This document shows positions 49,912 to 60,787 of a stretch of DNA of 64,000 bases, in pieces. The notes below the pieces were generated by a model. That model worked only from the letters and a program-made list of their open reading frames with translations, ran no database searches and was not told the origin of the DNA. This DNA comes from Xylophilus sp. GW821-FHT01B05 (GTDB lineage Bacteria; Pseudomonadota; Gammaproteobacteria; Burkholderiales; Burkholderiaceae_C). Positions within the stretch are counted from its first letter, which is position 1, and each line of letters opens with the position of its first letter. The DNA is taken from the NCBI GenBank assembly GCA_038961845.1, contig CP152408.1, positions 4,960,001 to 5,024,000 on the forward strand. Direction: 5' to 3'. The position numbers and the translations under genes were made by a program.

Positions 49912-51446
49912 ACGCTCACCGCCTCCACCAGCCTTGTGGCCTGCTGCTTCAGGCTGGCCGAGGCTGCTGCGGTCTGCTCGACCAGCGCGGCGTTCTTCTG
50001 GGTGATGTCGTCCAGGTCGTTCACCGCCCGGTCTACCAGGGTGATGCCGTCGCTCTGCTCGATGGTGGCCGAGCTGATCTCGGCGATCAGGTCGGAGACG
50101 CGCTTCACACGCGAGACGATCTCGTCCATGGTCTTGCCGGCGTCATCGACCAGGCGCGAGCCCCATTCCACCTTGTCGACGCTGGCGCTGATCAGGCCCT
50201 TGATCTCCTTGGCGGCTTCGGCACTGCGCTGGGCCAGGCTGCGGACCTCGCCCGCCACCACGGCAAAGCCACGGCCCTGCTCGCCGGCGCGGGCGGCCTC
50301 GACCGCGGCGTTGAGGGCCAGGATGTTGGTCTGGAAGGTGATGCCGTCGATGACGCCGATGATGTCGGCGATCTTCTTGGAGCTGTGGGTGATCTCGGTC
50401 ATGGTGGCGACCACCTCCGACATGGCCCGGCCGCCCTTGGTGGCGGCCTCGCTGGCCGAGCTGGAGAGCTGGTTGGCCTGGGTGGCGATCTCGGCGTTGC
50501 TGGCCACGGTGGCGGTCATCTGGCTCATGGACGAGCCGGTCTGCTGCACGCTGCTGGCGGCCTGCTCGGTGCGCACGCTGATGTCGTCATTGCCCTGCGC
50601 AATCTCGTTGACGGCGGCCTGCACCGTAAGCACCTGCTCACTTACATCGTCGATCAGCCAGCGGAACATCAGGCCCAGCTGGCTGATGGTGCGCAAGGTC
50701 ATGCCGATTTCGTCGACCCGGTCCATGTGCACCGCCTTCTGGCTTTCGCCAGAAGCCACGCGCAGCGCCTGGTCGCGCATTTCTTCCAGCGGGCGCGCGA
50801 TCTGCGCCTCCAGCCACCAGGTGGCCAGCAGCGCGGCGGCGGCCGCCACGCCGGCAAAGCCGCCAAGGGCAGCGCCACCCAGGCCCAGCGCCCAGGCGCC
50901 GCCAAGCAGTACCGGCAGCATGGCCAGCAAGGCCGAGCGGATGCGCCAGCGCACCGGCATGGTCTGCAGCCATGAGGTCCAGCCCAGCAGGCCGCTGCGC
51001 ACGATCAGGCCTTTGCGGAACTGGCGGCTGCCGGCCTTGCCGCTGCGAAAGCTGGCGTACAGCGCCTCGGCGGCGGCGATCTCCTCGCGCGAGGCCTTGG
51101 TGCGCACCGACATATAGCCCGCCTGCCGGCCGTTGCGCACCACCGGCGTGGCATTGGCGCGCACCCAGTAGTGGTCGCCGTTCTTGCGCCGGTTCTTCAC
51201 CAGCGCGGTCCAGGGCTCGCCGCCCTTGAGCGTGGCCCACATGTCGGCGAAGGCCTCTTGCGGCATGTCCGGGTGGCGCACCAGGTTGTGCGGCTGGCCC
51301 TGGATCTCTTCCCGGCTGAAGCCGCTGACCTCGACGAAGGCAGCGTTGGCGTAGGTGATGTGGCTCTGCGTGTCGGTGGTCGACATCAGGGTGGCGTTGT
51401 CCGGGAATTCGAACTCGCGCTGCGTGACAGGTTCATTGATGCGCAC
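49902..51446 (-). CDS. Methyl-accepting chemotaxis protein with N-terminal PAS domain (Aer-like)
   Basis: A 514-residue chemoreceptor. It has a cytoplasmic PAS domain (about residues 1-115; [29 protein letters not shown]), hydrophobic segments near 165-215, a HAMP-like stretch and a C-terminal signalling domain with the hairpin tip [20 protein letters not shown]. This is the Aer-type layout for redox or energy taxis. The start is GTG 51446, supported by AGGAG 8 bp upstream and the normal N-terminus [15 protein letters not shown]. Its 3' end lies inside a family A repeat. Confidence 0.92.
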   Translation of the reverse strand: MRINEPVTQREFEFPDNATLMSTTDTQSHITYANAAFVEVSGFSREEIQGQPHNLVRHPDMPQEAFADMWATLKGGEPWTALVKNRRKNGDHYWVRANATPVVRNGRQAGYMSVRTKASREEIAAAEALYASFRSGKAGSRQFRKGLIVRSGLLGWTSWLQTMPVRWRIRSALLAMLPVLLGGAWALGLGGAALGGFAGVAAAAALLATWWLEAQIARPLEEMRDQALRVASGESQKAVHMDRVDEIGMTLRTISQLGLMFRWLIDDVSEQVLTVQAAVNEIAQGNDDISVRTEQAASSVQQTGSSMSQMTATVASNAEIATQANQLSSSASEAATKGGRAMSEVVATMTEITHSSKKIADIIGVIDGITFQTNILALNAAVEAARAGEQGRGFAVVAGEVRSLAQRSAEAAKEIKGLISASVDKVEWGSRLVDDAGKTMDEIVSRVKRVSDLIAEISSATIEQSDGITLVDRAVNDLDDITQKNAALVEQTAAASASLKQQATRLVEAVSVFR

Positions 51447-51548
51447 ACTTGGCTCCTGGGAGTGGACAAGACCGCCGTCGTGAAACAGCGTGTGCAGCAT
51501 TAAGCCTTTTGTTACATATGTGGCGATTACACGGTATGACGGGCGCGC

Positions 51549-51654
51549 CTAGCTGGCCGGCACCTCCCAGCGCCCGGCGATGTTCTTCAGCAGCATGCCG
51601 ACCGCCATCTGCCGTCGGACGCACGGGCTCGGGCCCGCATTCGGCCACTACAAT
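51549..51654 (-). pseudogene. Remnant of the 3' end of a NodT-type outer-membrane factor gene
   Basis: The first 70 bp match 55751-55820, the end of the intact NodT-type gene, with about six mismatches and in the same orientation. Read on the minus strand it would end [18 protein letters not shown] then TAG, against [18 protein letters not shown] in the intact gene. Weaker similarity extends to about 51654. It has no start and cannot be a gene. It marks the left border of the fecI/fecR/receptor cassette. Confidence 0.85.
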
Positions 51655-51672
51655 CAAGAACAATTCTTATTT
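51652..51672 (+). promoter_or_regulatory. Candidate Fur box upstream of fecI-type gene
   Basis: AAGAA-CAA-TTCTT lies in an A/T-rich stretch 16 bp before the GTG start, between the NodT remnant and the sigma-factor gene. Position and palindromic A/T-rich form suit iron repression, but the match to the classical Fur box is only partial. Confidence 0.4.
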
Positions 51673-51683
51673 ACAACATTGCC

Positions 51684-52199
51684 GTGACCGCCCCGCCGCA
51701 GCCCAGCCCTTCTGCCCATGCCACCGTCGAGGCGCTCTACACCCACCACCATGACTGGCTGCAGGGCTGGCTGCGGCGGCAGTTGGGCAGCGCGGCCCAG
51801 CATGCGGCGGACTTGGCGCACGACACCTTCGTGCGGCTACTGGCCCGGCCGCGTCTGATCGATGCGGCGCGACCGCCGCGCGCCTACCTCAGCACCATCG
51901 CGCGCGGCTTGGTGATTGACCACTGGCGCCACCAGGCCGTGGAGCGCGCCTGGCTCGACACGCTGGCGGCCCAGCCCGAGGCATTCGCGCCCTCGCCCGA
52001 GGAGCAGGCGCTGGTGATCGAGGCGCTCTGCCGCATCAGCGCGCTGCTCGACCAGCTAGCGCCGCGACCGCGCCAGGCCTTCCTGCTGGCGCAGATCGAC
52101 GGACTGGGCTATGCGCAGATCGGCGTGGAGCTTGGCGTATCAGAGCGCATGGTCAAGAAATACATGGCGCAGGCCATGCTCCATTGCATTGCCGGATGA
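51684..52199 (+). CDS. ECF sigma-70 factor, FecI type
   Basis: A 171-residue sigma factor. Region 2 spans about residues 14-80 (YTHHHDWLQGWLRRQLG, AADLAHDTFVRLL, YLSTIARGLVIDHWR) and region 4 about 115-165 (RPRQAFLLAQIDGLGYAQIG, GVSERMVKKYM). It starts with GTG and overlaps the FecR gene by 4 bp. It should transcribe the downstream receptor gene when FecR relays the signal from the ligand-loaded receptor. Confidence 0.92.
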   Translation: MTAPPQPSPSAHATVEALYTHHHDWLQGWLRRQLGSAAQHAADLAHDTFVRLLARPRLIDAARPPRAYLSTIARGLVIDHWRHQAVERAWLDTLAAQPEAFAPSPEEQALVIEALCRISALLDQLAPRPRQAFLLAQIDGLGYAQIGVELGVSERMVKKYMAQAMLHCIAG

Positions 52200-53215
52200 G
52201 CGCGGACAAGACTCCGATCGACCCGCGCGCGCTGCGCGAGGCGGCCGAATGGTTTGCCGTGCTTGGCATGGCGCCGGGCTCAACTGCCGAACAGGATGGC
52301 TGGCGCCACTGGCTGGCCGCCGCGCCGGCCCATCGCAGCGCCTGGGCGCGGGTCGAAGCGGTGCAGGCCGGCTTCGCGCCGCCGCGGCAGTTGCCGGCCG
52401 CGCAGCGTGCGGCGGCCGGCGCCGCGCTGGATGCCGCCACGGCCCAACTGCGCCGGCGGCGGCTGGCGCTGCGCACGCTGCTGGTGGCCGGTGGCGGCGG
52501 CGTCATCGCCTGGGCCGCCGTGCGGCACACGCCCGGCGGCAACTGGCTGGCGGCGCTCGGCGCCGACCACCGCACGGCCACCGGCGACACACGCCGCCTG
52601 GAGCTGCCCGGCGGCGGCGTGCTCTGGCTCGCAAGCGCCACCGCCATCGATCTTGGCGATGACCCGGCCACGCCCGGTGGCCAGCGCCTGCGGCTGCGCC
52701 AGGGCGAGGTGCTGGTCGAGACCGGCCATGGCGCCGGCGCACGGCCACTGGTGGTAGAGACGCCGCACGGCCGGCTGCACCCGCTGGGCACGCGCTTTGC
52801 CGTGCGGCTACAAGACGGCGCGGCACAAACGCTGCTCGCGGTGTTCGACGGCCGCGTCGCGCTGCGGCTGGCCCGTGCGGCTGGTGGCGGCGACATCGTG
52901 GTGGACGCAGGACTGCAGCGCGCCTTCTCTGCCGATGCGGCCGGCCCGGCCGCCCCCGCCGATCCGGCCCGCGCCGCCTGGACACGCGGCGTGCTGCTGG
53001 CCGACGACATGCCGCTCGACGCCTTCGTGGCCGAACTGGCCCGCTACCGCCGTGGCCGATTGGCCTGCGCGCCTGATGCGGCCCAGTTGCGCGTGGCGGG
53101 GGGCTTCCCGCTGTACGACACCGACCGCGCGCTGGCCATGCTGGTCAATGTGCTGCCAGTGCAGGTGCGCCACACGCTGCCGTGGTGGACCACCGTGGAA
53201 TTGAGTCGGCCCTGA
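52196..53215 (+). CDS. FecR-type anti-sigma/sigma regulator
   Basis: A 339-residue inner-membrane regulator. The cytoplasmic N-terminal DUF4880 domain has EAAEWFAVLGMAPGSTAEQ near 16 and WLAAAPAHRSAWARVE near 39; one membrane segment lies near 91-109. The periplasmic FecR domain has GDTRRLELPGGGVLWLASAT and PHGRLHPLGTRFAVR, and a C-terminal STN-like part (ADDMPLDAFVAELARYRRGR). The ATG at 52196 overlaps the sigma gene stop. It passes the receptor signal to the FecI-type sigma factor. Confidence 0.9.
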   Translation: MSADKTPIDPRALREAAEWFAVLGMAPGSTAEQDGWRHWLAAAPAHRSAWARVEAVQAGFAPPRQLPAAQRAAAGAALDAATAQLRRRRLALRTLLVAGGGGVIAWAAVRHTPGGNWLAALGADHRTATGDTRRLELPGGGVLWLASATAIDLGDDPATPGGQRLRLRQGEVLVETGHGAGARPLVVETPHGRLHPLGTRFAVRLQDGAAQTLLAVFDGRVALRLARAAGGGDIVVDAGLQRAFSADAAGPAAPADPARAAWTRGVLLADDMPLDAFVAELARYRRGRLACAPDAAQLRVAGGFPLYDTDRALAMLVNVLPVQVRHTLPWWTTVELSRP

Positions 53216-53307
53216 AATCTTTTTTTAAAAAACCCGGATTTCCAGTTCCCTTTTTCCGCGCTCGCCCGGACTCCCTCCTGACAACCATCACCGAGGAGAA
53301 CCCGACC

Positions 53308-55749
53308 ATGCGCCACCGCGCTTTTTCCCCCACCCTGCGCCCGCTCGCGCTGGCCCTGCACCTGGCCTGCGCCGCCCTGGCTACCACGCCCGCGCTGGCG
53401 CAACCCGTCGCCGCGCCCGCCACCACCCGCTACGCCATCCCTGCGGGCCCGCTGGGCGCCGCGCTCAGCCGCTTCGTCGCGGATTCGGGCGTGTTCGTCG
53501 CGGCCGACGCCCGCCTGACCGCCGGCAAGGCCAGCCCCGGCGTGCAGGGTAGCCATACGCCGGCGGCGGCGTTGTCGCGGCTGCTGGCCGGCACCGGCCT
53601 GGAAGCCGCCGCGCAGGCCGGCGGCAGCTACACGCTGCGCGCAACGCCGGAGGTGAGCGGCGCTGCCGAAGGGCAGACGCTGGGGCTGGTCACGGTGACG
53701 GCACAGTCCGAGCAGGACGGCACAGCAGCAACCGTCGGCTACGTCGCCAAGCGCAGCGCGGCCGGCACAAAAACAGACACGCCGATCCTGGAGATTCCAC
53801 AGACCATCAACGTCATCACAGCCGACGAGATCACGGCCCGCGGCGCCACCAGTGTTTCGCAGGCCCTGCTCTACACGCCGGGCCTGAAGGTGTCCGGCTA
53901 CACCGAGAACTACATGCTGGCCGACGAGACCGCCTCGCGTGGTTTTGCGCCGGCGCCGCTCTACCTGGATGGCGCCTACATCCCCTATGCCGGCAGCCTG
54001 GGCGGCTCGGCGCAGATCGAGCCCTACAGCCTGGAGCGAGTGGAAGTATTCAAAGGCCCGGCCTCGGTGCTGTTTGGCCAGAACCAGCCGGGCGGCATCA
54101 TCAACATGGTGACCAAGAAGCCAAGCGCCGATGCGGTACGCGAGGTACGGTTAGGGGTTGGCAGCTATGGCCGCACGAATGCAGCGCTTGACCTGGGCGG
54201 CGCACTCGGCGAGCAGCAGACCCTGCTCTACCGCGTGGTGGCCGTGGCCAACGGCGGCAACCAGCAGACCGACTACACCAAGAGCCAGCGCCTGTTTGTG
54301 GCACCCAGCCTCACCTGGAAGCCGAGCGCCGCAACATCCCTGACGCTGTACGCGCAACTGCAGCGCGATGACGGCCTGTCGGACTACCAGGCGCTGCCGG
54401 CCATCGGATCGCTCTTCCCCGGCCCTAACGGGCAGCGGATCAGCCGCGACTTCTTCAACGGCGACCCCCACTACAACGACGTCTGGCGCAAGCAGGCGGT
54501 CGTGGGCGTGGACTTCTCGCATCGATTCAACGATGCCGTGCGCCTGCAGCAAAAGCTGCTCTTCATCGACGTCAAGGACCAGTACAAGGGCTTCTACCTG
54601 CGGGCATTCGCCAACGACGCCTCGGGCGCCACCGACACCAGCCGCGCCACCCGCACCAAGCTGGATTGGGCCCAGCACAACAACGTCCTGAGCCTGGACA
54701 ACAACCTCGAAATCCAGGCCAGCACCGGCGCCGTGCGCCACACCGTGCTGGCCGGACTGGACTACCGGCGCTTCTCGCGCAAATACGTGGGCTACAACGA
54801 CTATGCGTCAGCAGCCATCAACCTCTATGCGCCCAACTACAGCACCGTCACGGCGGCGCCTGTGCTGACGACGCGCTGGGACAACACGGTGGATCAGGTC
54901 GGCCTGTACCTGCAGGACCAGATGCGCTGGCAGGACTTCGTGCTCACCATCGGCGGCCGGCACGATTGGGCCGGCACCGACAACAAGGATCTGATCGCCG
55001 CCGACCGCACCCGGCAGGACGACAAGGCCTTCACCGGCCGCGCCGGCCTGACCTGGCTCGCCGGCAATGGCTGGGCGCCGTACGTGAGCTACTCGGAATC
55101 CTTCGTGCCGCAGATCGGCACCAACTTCGATGGAGCGCCCTTCAAGCCGACGACGGGCCGCCAGGTAGAGGCGGGCGTGAAGTACCAGCCGCCGGGCTCG
55201 AATGCGCTGGCGACCTTCTCGGTCTTCGACATCCGGCAGCAGAACGTGCTGACGAACGATCTGCAAAATATCGGCTTCTCCGTGCAGACCGGCGAGGTCC
55301 AGTCCCGGGGCGCTGAGCTGGAGGTCAAGGCCCGGCTGTGGAAGGTGCTCGACATCGCCGGTGGCCTCACCTATTCCGACGTGCGCACCACGCGCTCAAA
55401 CACGGCCACGGACATCAACCGCCAGTCGGCCGCCGTGCCGCAATGGAGCGCCGCGCTGTGGTCGAACTATCTCGTCCAGCCCGGCTTGAGCGTGGGCACC
55501 GGCGTGCGCTGGACGGGCAGTGCCTATGGTGACGCCAACAACAGCTTCCGCACCCCCGCCTATGCGGTGTTCGATGCCGCGCTGCGCTACGACCTGGGCC
55601 AGATCGACAGCCGGCTGCGTGGCGTGGAAGGCTCGCTCACGGTCCAGAACCTGTTCGACAAGACCTACATCTCCAGCTGCAACTATGCGTTTGGCTGCTA
55701 CTACGGCAAGGCACGCAGCGCGACCGCCAACGTGACCTACCGCTGGTGA
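53308..55749 (+). CDS. TonB-dependent siderophore receptor with STN signalling domain
   Basis: An 813-residue outer-membrane receptor of the FpvA/FoxA class. It has a signal peptide (cleavage near ALA|Q at 31), an STN domain (about 40-115; YAIPAGPLGAALSRFVADSG), a plug (about 150-260; EIPQTINVITADEITARG, VEVFKGPASVLFGQNQPGG) and a 22-strand barrel ending in VTYRW. The STN domain fits signalling to FecR encoded just upstream. An AGGAG site precedes the ATG. The stop lies 1 bp from the stop of the convergent NodT-type gene. The siderophore is unknown. Confidence 0.95.
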   Translation: MRHRAFSPTLRPLALALHLACAALATTPALAQPVAAPATTRYAIPAGPLGAALSRFVADSGVFVAADARLTAGKASPGVQGSHTPAAALSRLLAGTGLEAAAQAGGSYTLRATPEVSGAAEGQTLGLVTVTAQSEQDGTAATVGYVAKRSAAGTKTDTPILEIPQTINVITADEITARGATSVSQALLYTPGLKVSGYTENYMLADETASRGFAPAPLYLDGAYIPYAGSLGGSAQIEPYSLERVEVFKGPASVLFGQNQPGGIINMVTKKPSADAVREVRLGVGSYGRTNAALDLGGALGEQQTLLYRVVAVANGGNQQTDYTKSQRLFVAPSLTWKPSAATSLTLYAQLQRDDGLSDYQALPAIGSLFPGPNGQRISRDFFNGDPHYNDVWRKQAVVGVDFSHRFNDAVRLQQKLLFIDVKDQYKGFYLRAFANDASGATDTSRATRTKLDWAQHNNVLSLDNNLEIQASTGAVRHTVLAGLDYRRFSRKYVGYNDYASAAINLYAPNYSTVTAAPVLTTRWDNTVDQVGLYLQDQMRWQDFVLTIGGRHDWAGTDNKDLIAADRTRQDDKAFTGRAGLTWLAGNGWAPYVSYSESFVPQIGTNFDGAPFKPTTGRQVEAGVKYQPPGSNALATFSVFDIRQQNVLTNDLQNIGFSVQTGEVQSRGAELEVKARLWKVLDIAGGLTYSDVRTTRSNTATDINRQSAAVPQWSAALWSNYLVQPGLSVGTGVRWTGSAYGDANNSFRTPAYAVFDAALRYDLGQIDSRLRGVEGSLTVQNLFDKTYISSCNYAFGCYYGKARSATANVTYRW

Positions 55750-55750
55750 G

Positions 55751-57208
55751 CTAGCTGGCCGGCGCCTCCCAGCGCCCGGCGATGTTCTTCAGCAGCATGC
55801 CCACCGCCGCCAGCCGGCGGTTGCGCACGCCCAGCAGGGCGCTCTCGGCATTGAGGGCGGTGGCCTGGGCGGTGATCACATTCAGGTAGCTCACCGTGCC
55901 GGCGAAGTACTGGTTGTTGGTGACCTCCAACGCGCGGCGCGCGGCGGCCAGGGCGTCGGCCTGCACTGCCTGCTCGCGCTCCAGGCTGGCGGCGATGACC
56001 AGGTTGTCTTCCACCTCTTGCAGCGCGGTGAGCACGGTCTGGCGGTAGGTGGCCACGGCCTGGTCGGTCGAGGCGCGGGCCGATTCCACCGCAGCGCGGC
56101 GCGCGCCGCCATCAAACAGCGATACCGCCAGCGCCGGGCCCACCGACCAGAACAGGTTGGGCGCACTCACCAGATTGTTCAGGCTGGTGTTGCGGTAGCC
56201 GGCGCTGGCCGACAAGGTCAGCGCCGGGAAGAAGGCAGCGCGCGCCACACCGATCTGCGCATTGGCGGCGGCCACGCGGCGCTCGGCGGCGGCGATGTCG
56301 GGGCGGCGCTGCAGCAGGCTCGACGGCAACTGCATGGGCACCGGCGGCGCCTCGGGCAGTTGCGCGCTGCGCGCCAAGGTGAAGCCCGCGGGCGCCTGGC
56401 CGACCAGCGCGGCCAGCGCGTGCTCCAGTTGGGCGCGGTTGGTGTCGGACTCGATCAGTTGCGCCTCGGCGGACTTCAGTTGCGACTCGGCCTGGGCTAC
56501 ATCGGCGGAAGAGGCCACGCCCGAGGTGTAGCGGTTGCGCGTGAGTTCCAGCGACTTGCGGTAGGCGGCCAGGGTGTCGGTCAGCAGTTGCGACTGCGCG
56601 TCTGCGGTGCGCAGCGAGAAGTAGGTTTGCGCCACCGTCGCCTGGGTCGACAGGCGCAGCGCGGCCAGGTCGTCTGCGCTGGCCAGGACATTGGCCTGGG
56701 CCGCATCCACTGCGCCCGACAAACGGCCCCACAGGTCCAGCTCCCAACTGGCGCTGGCGCCCAGGGTGTCTATGGTGCGCGGCTTGCCGCCGGTGCTGCC
56801 AACCGGGTTGCCAGATGAATCCACCGTGCCCGAGCTGCTGCTGCCGCTGACGCTGCGCGTGGCGCCAAAGTTGCCGTTGACGGTGGGCAGTTGCGCCGCC
56901 TGACTGCTGCTTACTGCGGCCCGCGCGCTGCGCAGCCGGGCCACGCTCAGCGCCACGTTCTGGTTGCCGGCAGCGGCCTGTTGCTGCAGTTGGTCCAGCA
57001 CCGGGTCCTTGAACAGCGTCCACCAGTCGTCGGGCACGGCTGCCGCCTGCGGGTCGGCCGGCTGCCAGACGGCGGCGCCGGGCACGCCCTCTTTGTAGGC
57101 GTCGGGAATGTCCATGGCCGGGCGCACATAGGGCGGCGCGCTGTTGCAGGCGGCGAGCAGGCACAGCGTGGCCAACAAGGACAGGCGTAGGGAGCGATCA
57201 AGCAGCAT
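55751..57208 (-). CDS. RND efflux outer-membrane factor lipoprotein (NodT family)
   Basis: A 485-residue TolC-like channel. The N-terminal lipobox is LLAAC with lipidated Cys21. It contains two OEP repeats and the conserved [16 protein letters not shown] and [20 protein letters not shown] segments. The start overlaps the upstream RND gene's stop by 11 bp, so both are translated together. It should form the outer-membrane exit duct for the two RND pumps. The last ~23 codons are duplicated upstream of fecI. Confidence 0.94.
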   Translation of the reverse strand: MLLDRSLRLSLLATLCLLAACNSAPPYVRPAMDIPDAYKEGVPGAAVWQPADPQAAAVPDDWWTLFKDPVLDQLQQQAAAGNQNVALSVARLRSARAAVSSSQAAQLPTVNGNFGATRSVSGSSSSGTVDSSGNPVGSTGGKPRTIDTLGASASWELDLWGRLSGAVDAAQANVLASADDLAALRLSTQATVAQTYFSLRTADAQSQLLTDTLAAYRKSLELTRNRYTSGVASSADVAQAESQLKSAEAQLIESDTNRAQLEHALAALVGQAPAGFTLARSAQLPEAPPVPMQLPSSLLQRRPDIAAAERRVAAANAQIGVARAAFFPALTLSASAGYRNTSLNNLVSAPNLFWSVGPALAVSLFDGGARRAAVESARASTDQAVATYRQTVLTALQEVEDNLVIAASLEREQAVQADALAAARRALEVTNNQYFAGTVSYLNVITAQATALNAESALLGVRNRRLAAVGMLLKNIAGRWEAPAS

Positions 57209-60200
57209 CGGGAGATTCCTTGAAGGCCGGCAGCGCGGCCGCACGGCGTGCGCGGCGGCGCTGGCGCATGGTGCGCAGCCGGTCCAGCGCAACGTAGACA
57301 ACCGGCGTGGTGTAGAGCGTGAGCAGTTGGCTGCCGATCAGGCCGCCGACCACGGCAATGCCCAGCGGCTGGCGCAGCTCGGCGCCGTCGCCGGTGCCAA
57401 AGGCCAGCGGCAGCGCGCCGAAGATCGCTGCCACGGTGGTCATCAAAATCGGCCGCACGCGCAGCTGGCAGGCGCGGTAGATGGCCTGGGCTGCGCTGAT
57501 CGGGTAGGCGCGCTGCCGCGCCACGGCGAAGTCGATCATCATGATGGCGTTCTTCTTGACGATGCCTATCAGCAGGATCACGCCGATCATGGCGATCAGC
57601 GAGAACTCGGTCTTGAACAGCATCAGCGCCAGCAGCGCGCCTACACCGGCCGAGGGCAGCGTGGACAGGATGGTGAGCGGGTGCACCAGGTTCTCATACA
57701 GGATGCCCAGCACCAGGTAGATGGTGACCAGCGCCGCCAGTATCAGCACCGGCTGGCTGCCCAGCGCATCCTTGAAGGCGCCGGCCGTGCCGCTGAAGCT
57801 GCCGCGTATCGACACCGGCACGCCCAGCTCGGCAATGGCGTTGTTCACCGCCGCCGTGGCGTCCGACAGCGACACGCCCGGCGGCAAATTGAAGCTGATG
57901 GTGGTGGCCGGTGTGCCGCCCTGGTGGCTCACCGACAGCGGCGTGTTGGTGAGCTCCAGCCGCGCAAAGGCCGACAGCGGCACCTGCGCCCCGGTGCTGG
58001 AGACAAAGAAGAACTTGCGCAGCGACTCCGGGCTTTGCAGGTAGGCCGGCGCGGCCTCCATCACCACGCGGTACTGGTTCAGCGGGTTGTAGATCACGCC
58101 CACCTGGCGCTGGCCGAAGGCGTCGTTCAGGGTGGCGTCCACCACGCTCATGGTCAGGCCGTATTGCGCGAGCGCGTCGCGGTCTATCACCAGCGAGGTC
58201 TGCAGGCCGTTGTCCTGCTGGTCGCTGTTGACGTCTTCCAGCTCGGGCAGCGCCGCCAGCGCCAGGCGGATGCGCGGCTCCCAGGTGCGCAGCTCGGCGT
58301 TGTCGTCGGCCTGCAGCGTGTATTCATACGAGGCATTGGACTGCCGCCCGCCAATGCGTATGTCGCGCTGCAGGCTCATGTACAGGATGGCGCCGGGTTC
58401 GTTCTGCAACTGCTTGCGCAGGCGCTCTATGACCTCGGAAGACGAGGCATCGCGCTGGCCCAAGGGCTTGAGCGACATGAACATCTGCGCCGAGTTACGC
58501 TGCCCGCCGCCCGTAAAACCGGTAACGTGCTCCACCGCCGGATCGGCCTCGACGATGGCCAGGAAGCGCTTCAGGCGCTGCTCCATGGCCTGGAACGAGG
58601 TGGACTGGTCGGCACGGATAAAGCCGACCACGCGGCCGGTGTCCTGGTCGGGCAAGAAGCCCTTCTCGATCGCGCCATACAGGTAGACGTTGAGCCCCAC
58701 CACCGCCGCCAGCGCCAGCAGCGCCACGGGCTGGTGCCGCAGCATCCAGGCCAGCGAACGCCGGTAGCCGCGCCGCAGGCCCTGCTGCATGCGCGCCGAC
58801 CATTGCGACAAGCGCGAAGGCGGCCGGCCGTTGTCGCGCGGCGGCTTGAGCAGCGTGGCGCACATCATGGGCGTGGTGGTGAGCGAGACCACCATCGACA
58901 CCAGAATCGCCGCCGACATCACCACCGCGAATTCGCGGAAGAAGCGCCCGACGATGCCGCCCATCAGCAGGATGGGGATGAACACCGCGATCAGCGACAG
59001 GCTCATGGACACCACGGTGAAGCCGATCTCGCGCGCGCCCTCGAGCGAGGCCTGCAGCGCCGACTTGCCGCGCTCCATGTGGCGCGAGATGTTCTCCAGC
59101 ACCACGATGGCGTCGTCCACCACGAAGCCGGTGGCCACCGTCAGCGCCATCAGCGACAGGGTGTCCAGCGTGTAGCCCGCCAAATACATCACGCCAAAGG
59201 TGCCGGCCAGCGACACCGGCACCGCCACGCTCGGGATCAGCGCCGCGCGGCCGTTGCGCAAGAACAAGAACACCACCAGGATCACCAGCCCCACCGAGAT
59301 CGCCAGCGCGCGCTCTACCTCGCGCAGCGAGGCGCGCAGCGTGGGCGTGCGGTCAGAGACCACATCGAGATCAATCGCCGCGGGGATCGAGGCCTTGAGC
59401 CGCGGCAGCAGCGCGCGCACCCGCTCGGTCGCCTCCAGGATATTCGCGCCCGGCTCCTTGAAGACCTGCAGCAGGATGGCCGGCTTGCCATTGGCCACGC
59501 CGTAGTTGCGCACGTCCTGCACCGAGTCGCTTACCTCGGCCACGTCCTGCAGGCGTATCGCGTTGCCATTCTGGTAGGCCAGCACCAGCGGCGCGTACTC
59601 GGCTGCGGTGCGCGCCTGGTCGTTGGTGCCGATCTGCCAGTAGCGCCCGTCGCGCTCCACTGCGCCCAGCGGCCGGTTGGCATTGGCCGAGGTGACGATG
59701 GTGCGCACCGTCTCCAGCGAGATGCCGTTGGCGGCGAGCTGGGTCGGGTTCAGCTCGATGCGCACCGCCGGCAGCGCGCCACCGCCAATCGTCACCTGGC
59801 CCACGCCCTCGACCTGCGCCAGGCTTTGCGACAGCACGGTGGAGGCGGCGTCGTACATCTGCCCGCGCGTGAGCGTGTCGGAGGTGAGCGACAGGATCAG
59901 GATGGGCGAATCCGCCGGGTTGACCTTGCGGTAGGTCGGGTTGCTGGGCATGCCCGTGGGCAGCAGCGTGCGCGCCGCATTGATGGCCGCCTGCACATCG
60001 CGCGCGGCGCCGTTGATGTCGCGGTTCAGGTCGAACTGCAGCACCACCCGGGTGCTGCCCAACGTGGAGGTGGAGGTGAGTTCATTCACCCCCGCAATCG
60101 CGCCCAACGCCCGCTCCAGCGGCGTGGCCACCGTGGCGGCCATGGTGTCCGGACTGGCGCCGGGCAGGCTGGCGGAGACGGAGATGGTGGGGTAATCGAC

Positions 60201-60317
60201 CTGCGGCAGCGGGGCTACCGGCAGCATGAAGAAGGCTATTACGCCGGCTATCGCCAGGCCTAGGGTCAGGAGGCTGGTGGCTATGGGGCGGAGGATGAAG
60301 GGGGTGGAGGGGCTCAT
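57198..60317 (-). CDS. RND multidrug efflux transporter (MdtC/MuxC-like)
   Basis: A 1039-residue inner-membrane antiporter with 12 membrane helices and two large periplasmic loops. It has [20 protein letters not shown] at the N-terminus, [14 protein letters not shown] near 395-410 (helix 4, with the paired proton-relay aspartates) and [12 protein letters not shown] near 925-940. The ATG at 60317 matches the family start; a GTG four codons upstream is less likely. It resembles the second pump of the MdtABC/MuxABC systems, in which two different RND subunits work together. Confidence 0.93.
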   Translation of the reverse strand: MSPSTPFILRPIATSLLTLGLAIAGVIAFFMLPVAPLPQVDYPTISVSASLPGASPDTMAATVATPLERALGAIAGVNELTSTSTLGSTRVVLQFDLNRDINGAARDVQAAINAARTLLPTGMPSNPTYRKVNPADSPILILSLTSDTLTRGQMYDAASTVLSQSLAQVEGVGQVTIGGGALPAVRIELNPTQLAANGISLETVRTIVTSANANRPLGAVERDGRYWQIGTNDQARTAAEYAPLVLAYQNGNAIRLQDVAEVSDSVQDVRNYGVANGKPAILLQVFKEPGANILEATERVRALLPRLKASIPAAIDLDVVSDRTPTLRASLREVERALAISVGLVILVVFLFLRNGRAALIPSVAVPVSLAGTFGVMYLAGYTLDTLSLMALTVATGFVVDDAIVVLENISRHMERGKSALQASLEGAREIGFTVVSMSLSLIAVFIPILLMGGIVGRFFREFAVVMSAAILVSMVVSLTTTPMMCATLLKPPRDNGRPPSRLSQWSARMQQGLRRGYRRSLAWMLRHQPVALLALAAVVGLNVYLYGAIEKGFLPDQDTGRVVGFIRADQSTSFQAMEQRLKRFLAIVEADPAVEHVTGFTGGGQRNSAQMFMSLKPLGQRDASSSEVIERLRKQLQNEPGAILYMSLQRDIRIGGRQSNASYEYTLQADDNAELRTWEPRIRLALAALPELEDVNSDQQDNGLQTSLVIDRDALAQYGLTMSVVDATLNDAFGQRQVGVIYNPLNQYRVVMEAAPAYLQSPESLRKFFFVSSTGAQVPLSAFARLELTNTPLSVSHQGGTPATTISFNLPPGVSLSDATAAVNNAIAELGVPVSIRGSFSGTAGAFKDALGSQPVLILAALVTIYLVLGILYENLVHPLTILSTLPSAGVGALLALMLFKTEFSLIAMIGVILLIGIVKKNAIMMIDFAVARQRAYPISAAQAIYRACQLRVRPILMTTVAAIFGALPLAFGTGDGAELRQPLGIAVVGGLIGSQLLTLYTTPVVYVALDRLRTMRQRRRARRAAALPAFKESPDAA

Positions 60318-60379
60318 GTTGCGATCCACCCCGACCGTTGGAACGCCTGGGACGAAGCGAGCTTTTGCTGCTCTTGCAG

Positions 60380-60760
60380 AGGGCGGGTGCCGGGAGTTCG
60401 CCCCGGCGGGCGAGTAACTTTCTTTCGCGTCGCCGAAAGAAAGTCACCAAAGAAAGGGCGACCCCACGTGCTGCGTCCCCTGCGCTTCGCTCCGGGGCAA
60501 CCTGTGGTGCTCGCGTCAGGCGGGGTATCGCCCAAACTCGCCTGCGGCTCAAACAAGGGCGATCCCTTATCCGCCTGCCGCTGCGCTCCTCGGCGCATCC
60601 CGAGGGGACCCGGGACAGCCACACGGGCCGTCGCTGCGCTCGGCCTCTTGCGCCCCCACCCCTGCCCTCCCCCAAAGGGGGAGGGAGTTGGGCCGTTCTG
60701 TATTGCCCCCTCCACCGCTGGGGGAGGGCTGGGGTGGGGGCCGGCTGTTGGATGTTCAGG
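60380..60760. repeat. Large intergenic repeat, family F, copy 2
   Basis: GGCGGGTGCCGGGAGTTCGCC, GGGCGAGTAACTTTCTTTCG, AGTCACCAAAGAAAGGGCGA, later GGGCCGTCGCTGCGCTCGGC and GGGGGAGGGCTGGGGTGGGG, inverted relative to 45090-45432. The stem-loop at 60418-60443 is CTTTCTTTCG, loop CGTCGC, CGAAAGAAAG. Its middle section differs from copy 1. Confidence 0.8.
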
Positions 60761-60787
60761 CTGTCCCACGCCGTTGGCAGCGCAGGC

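Noticed and set aside
57144..60263. Very long open frame (over 1000 codons) on the plus strand opposite the RND gene
   Set aside because: It is a mirror of the high-GC third-position pattern of the real minus-strand pump gene. The translation is dominated by His, Gln, Arg and Gly with no domain, and no ribosome-binding site is present.
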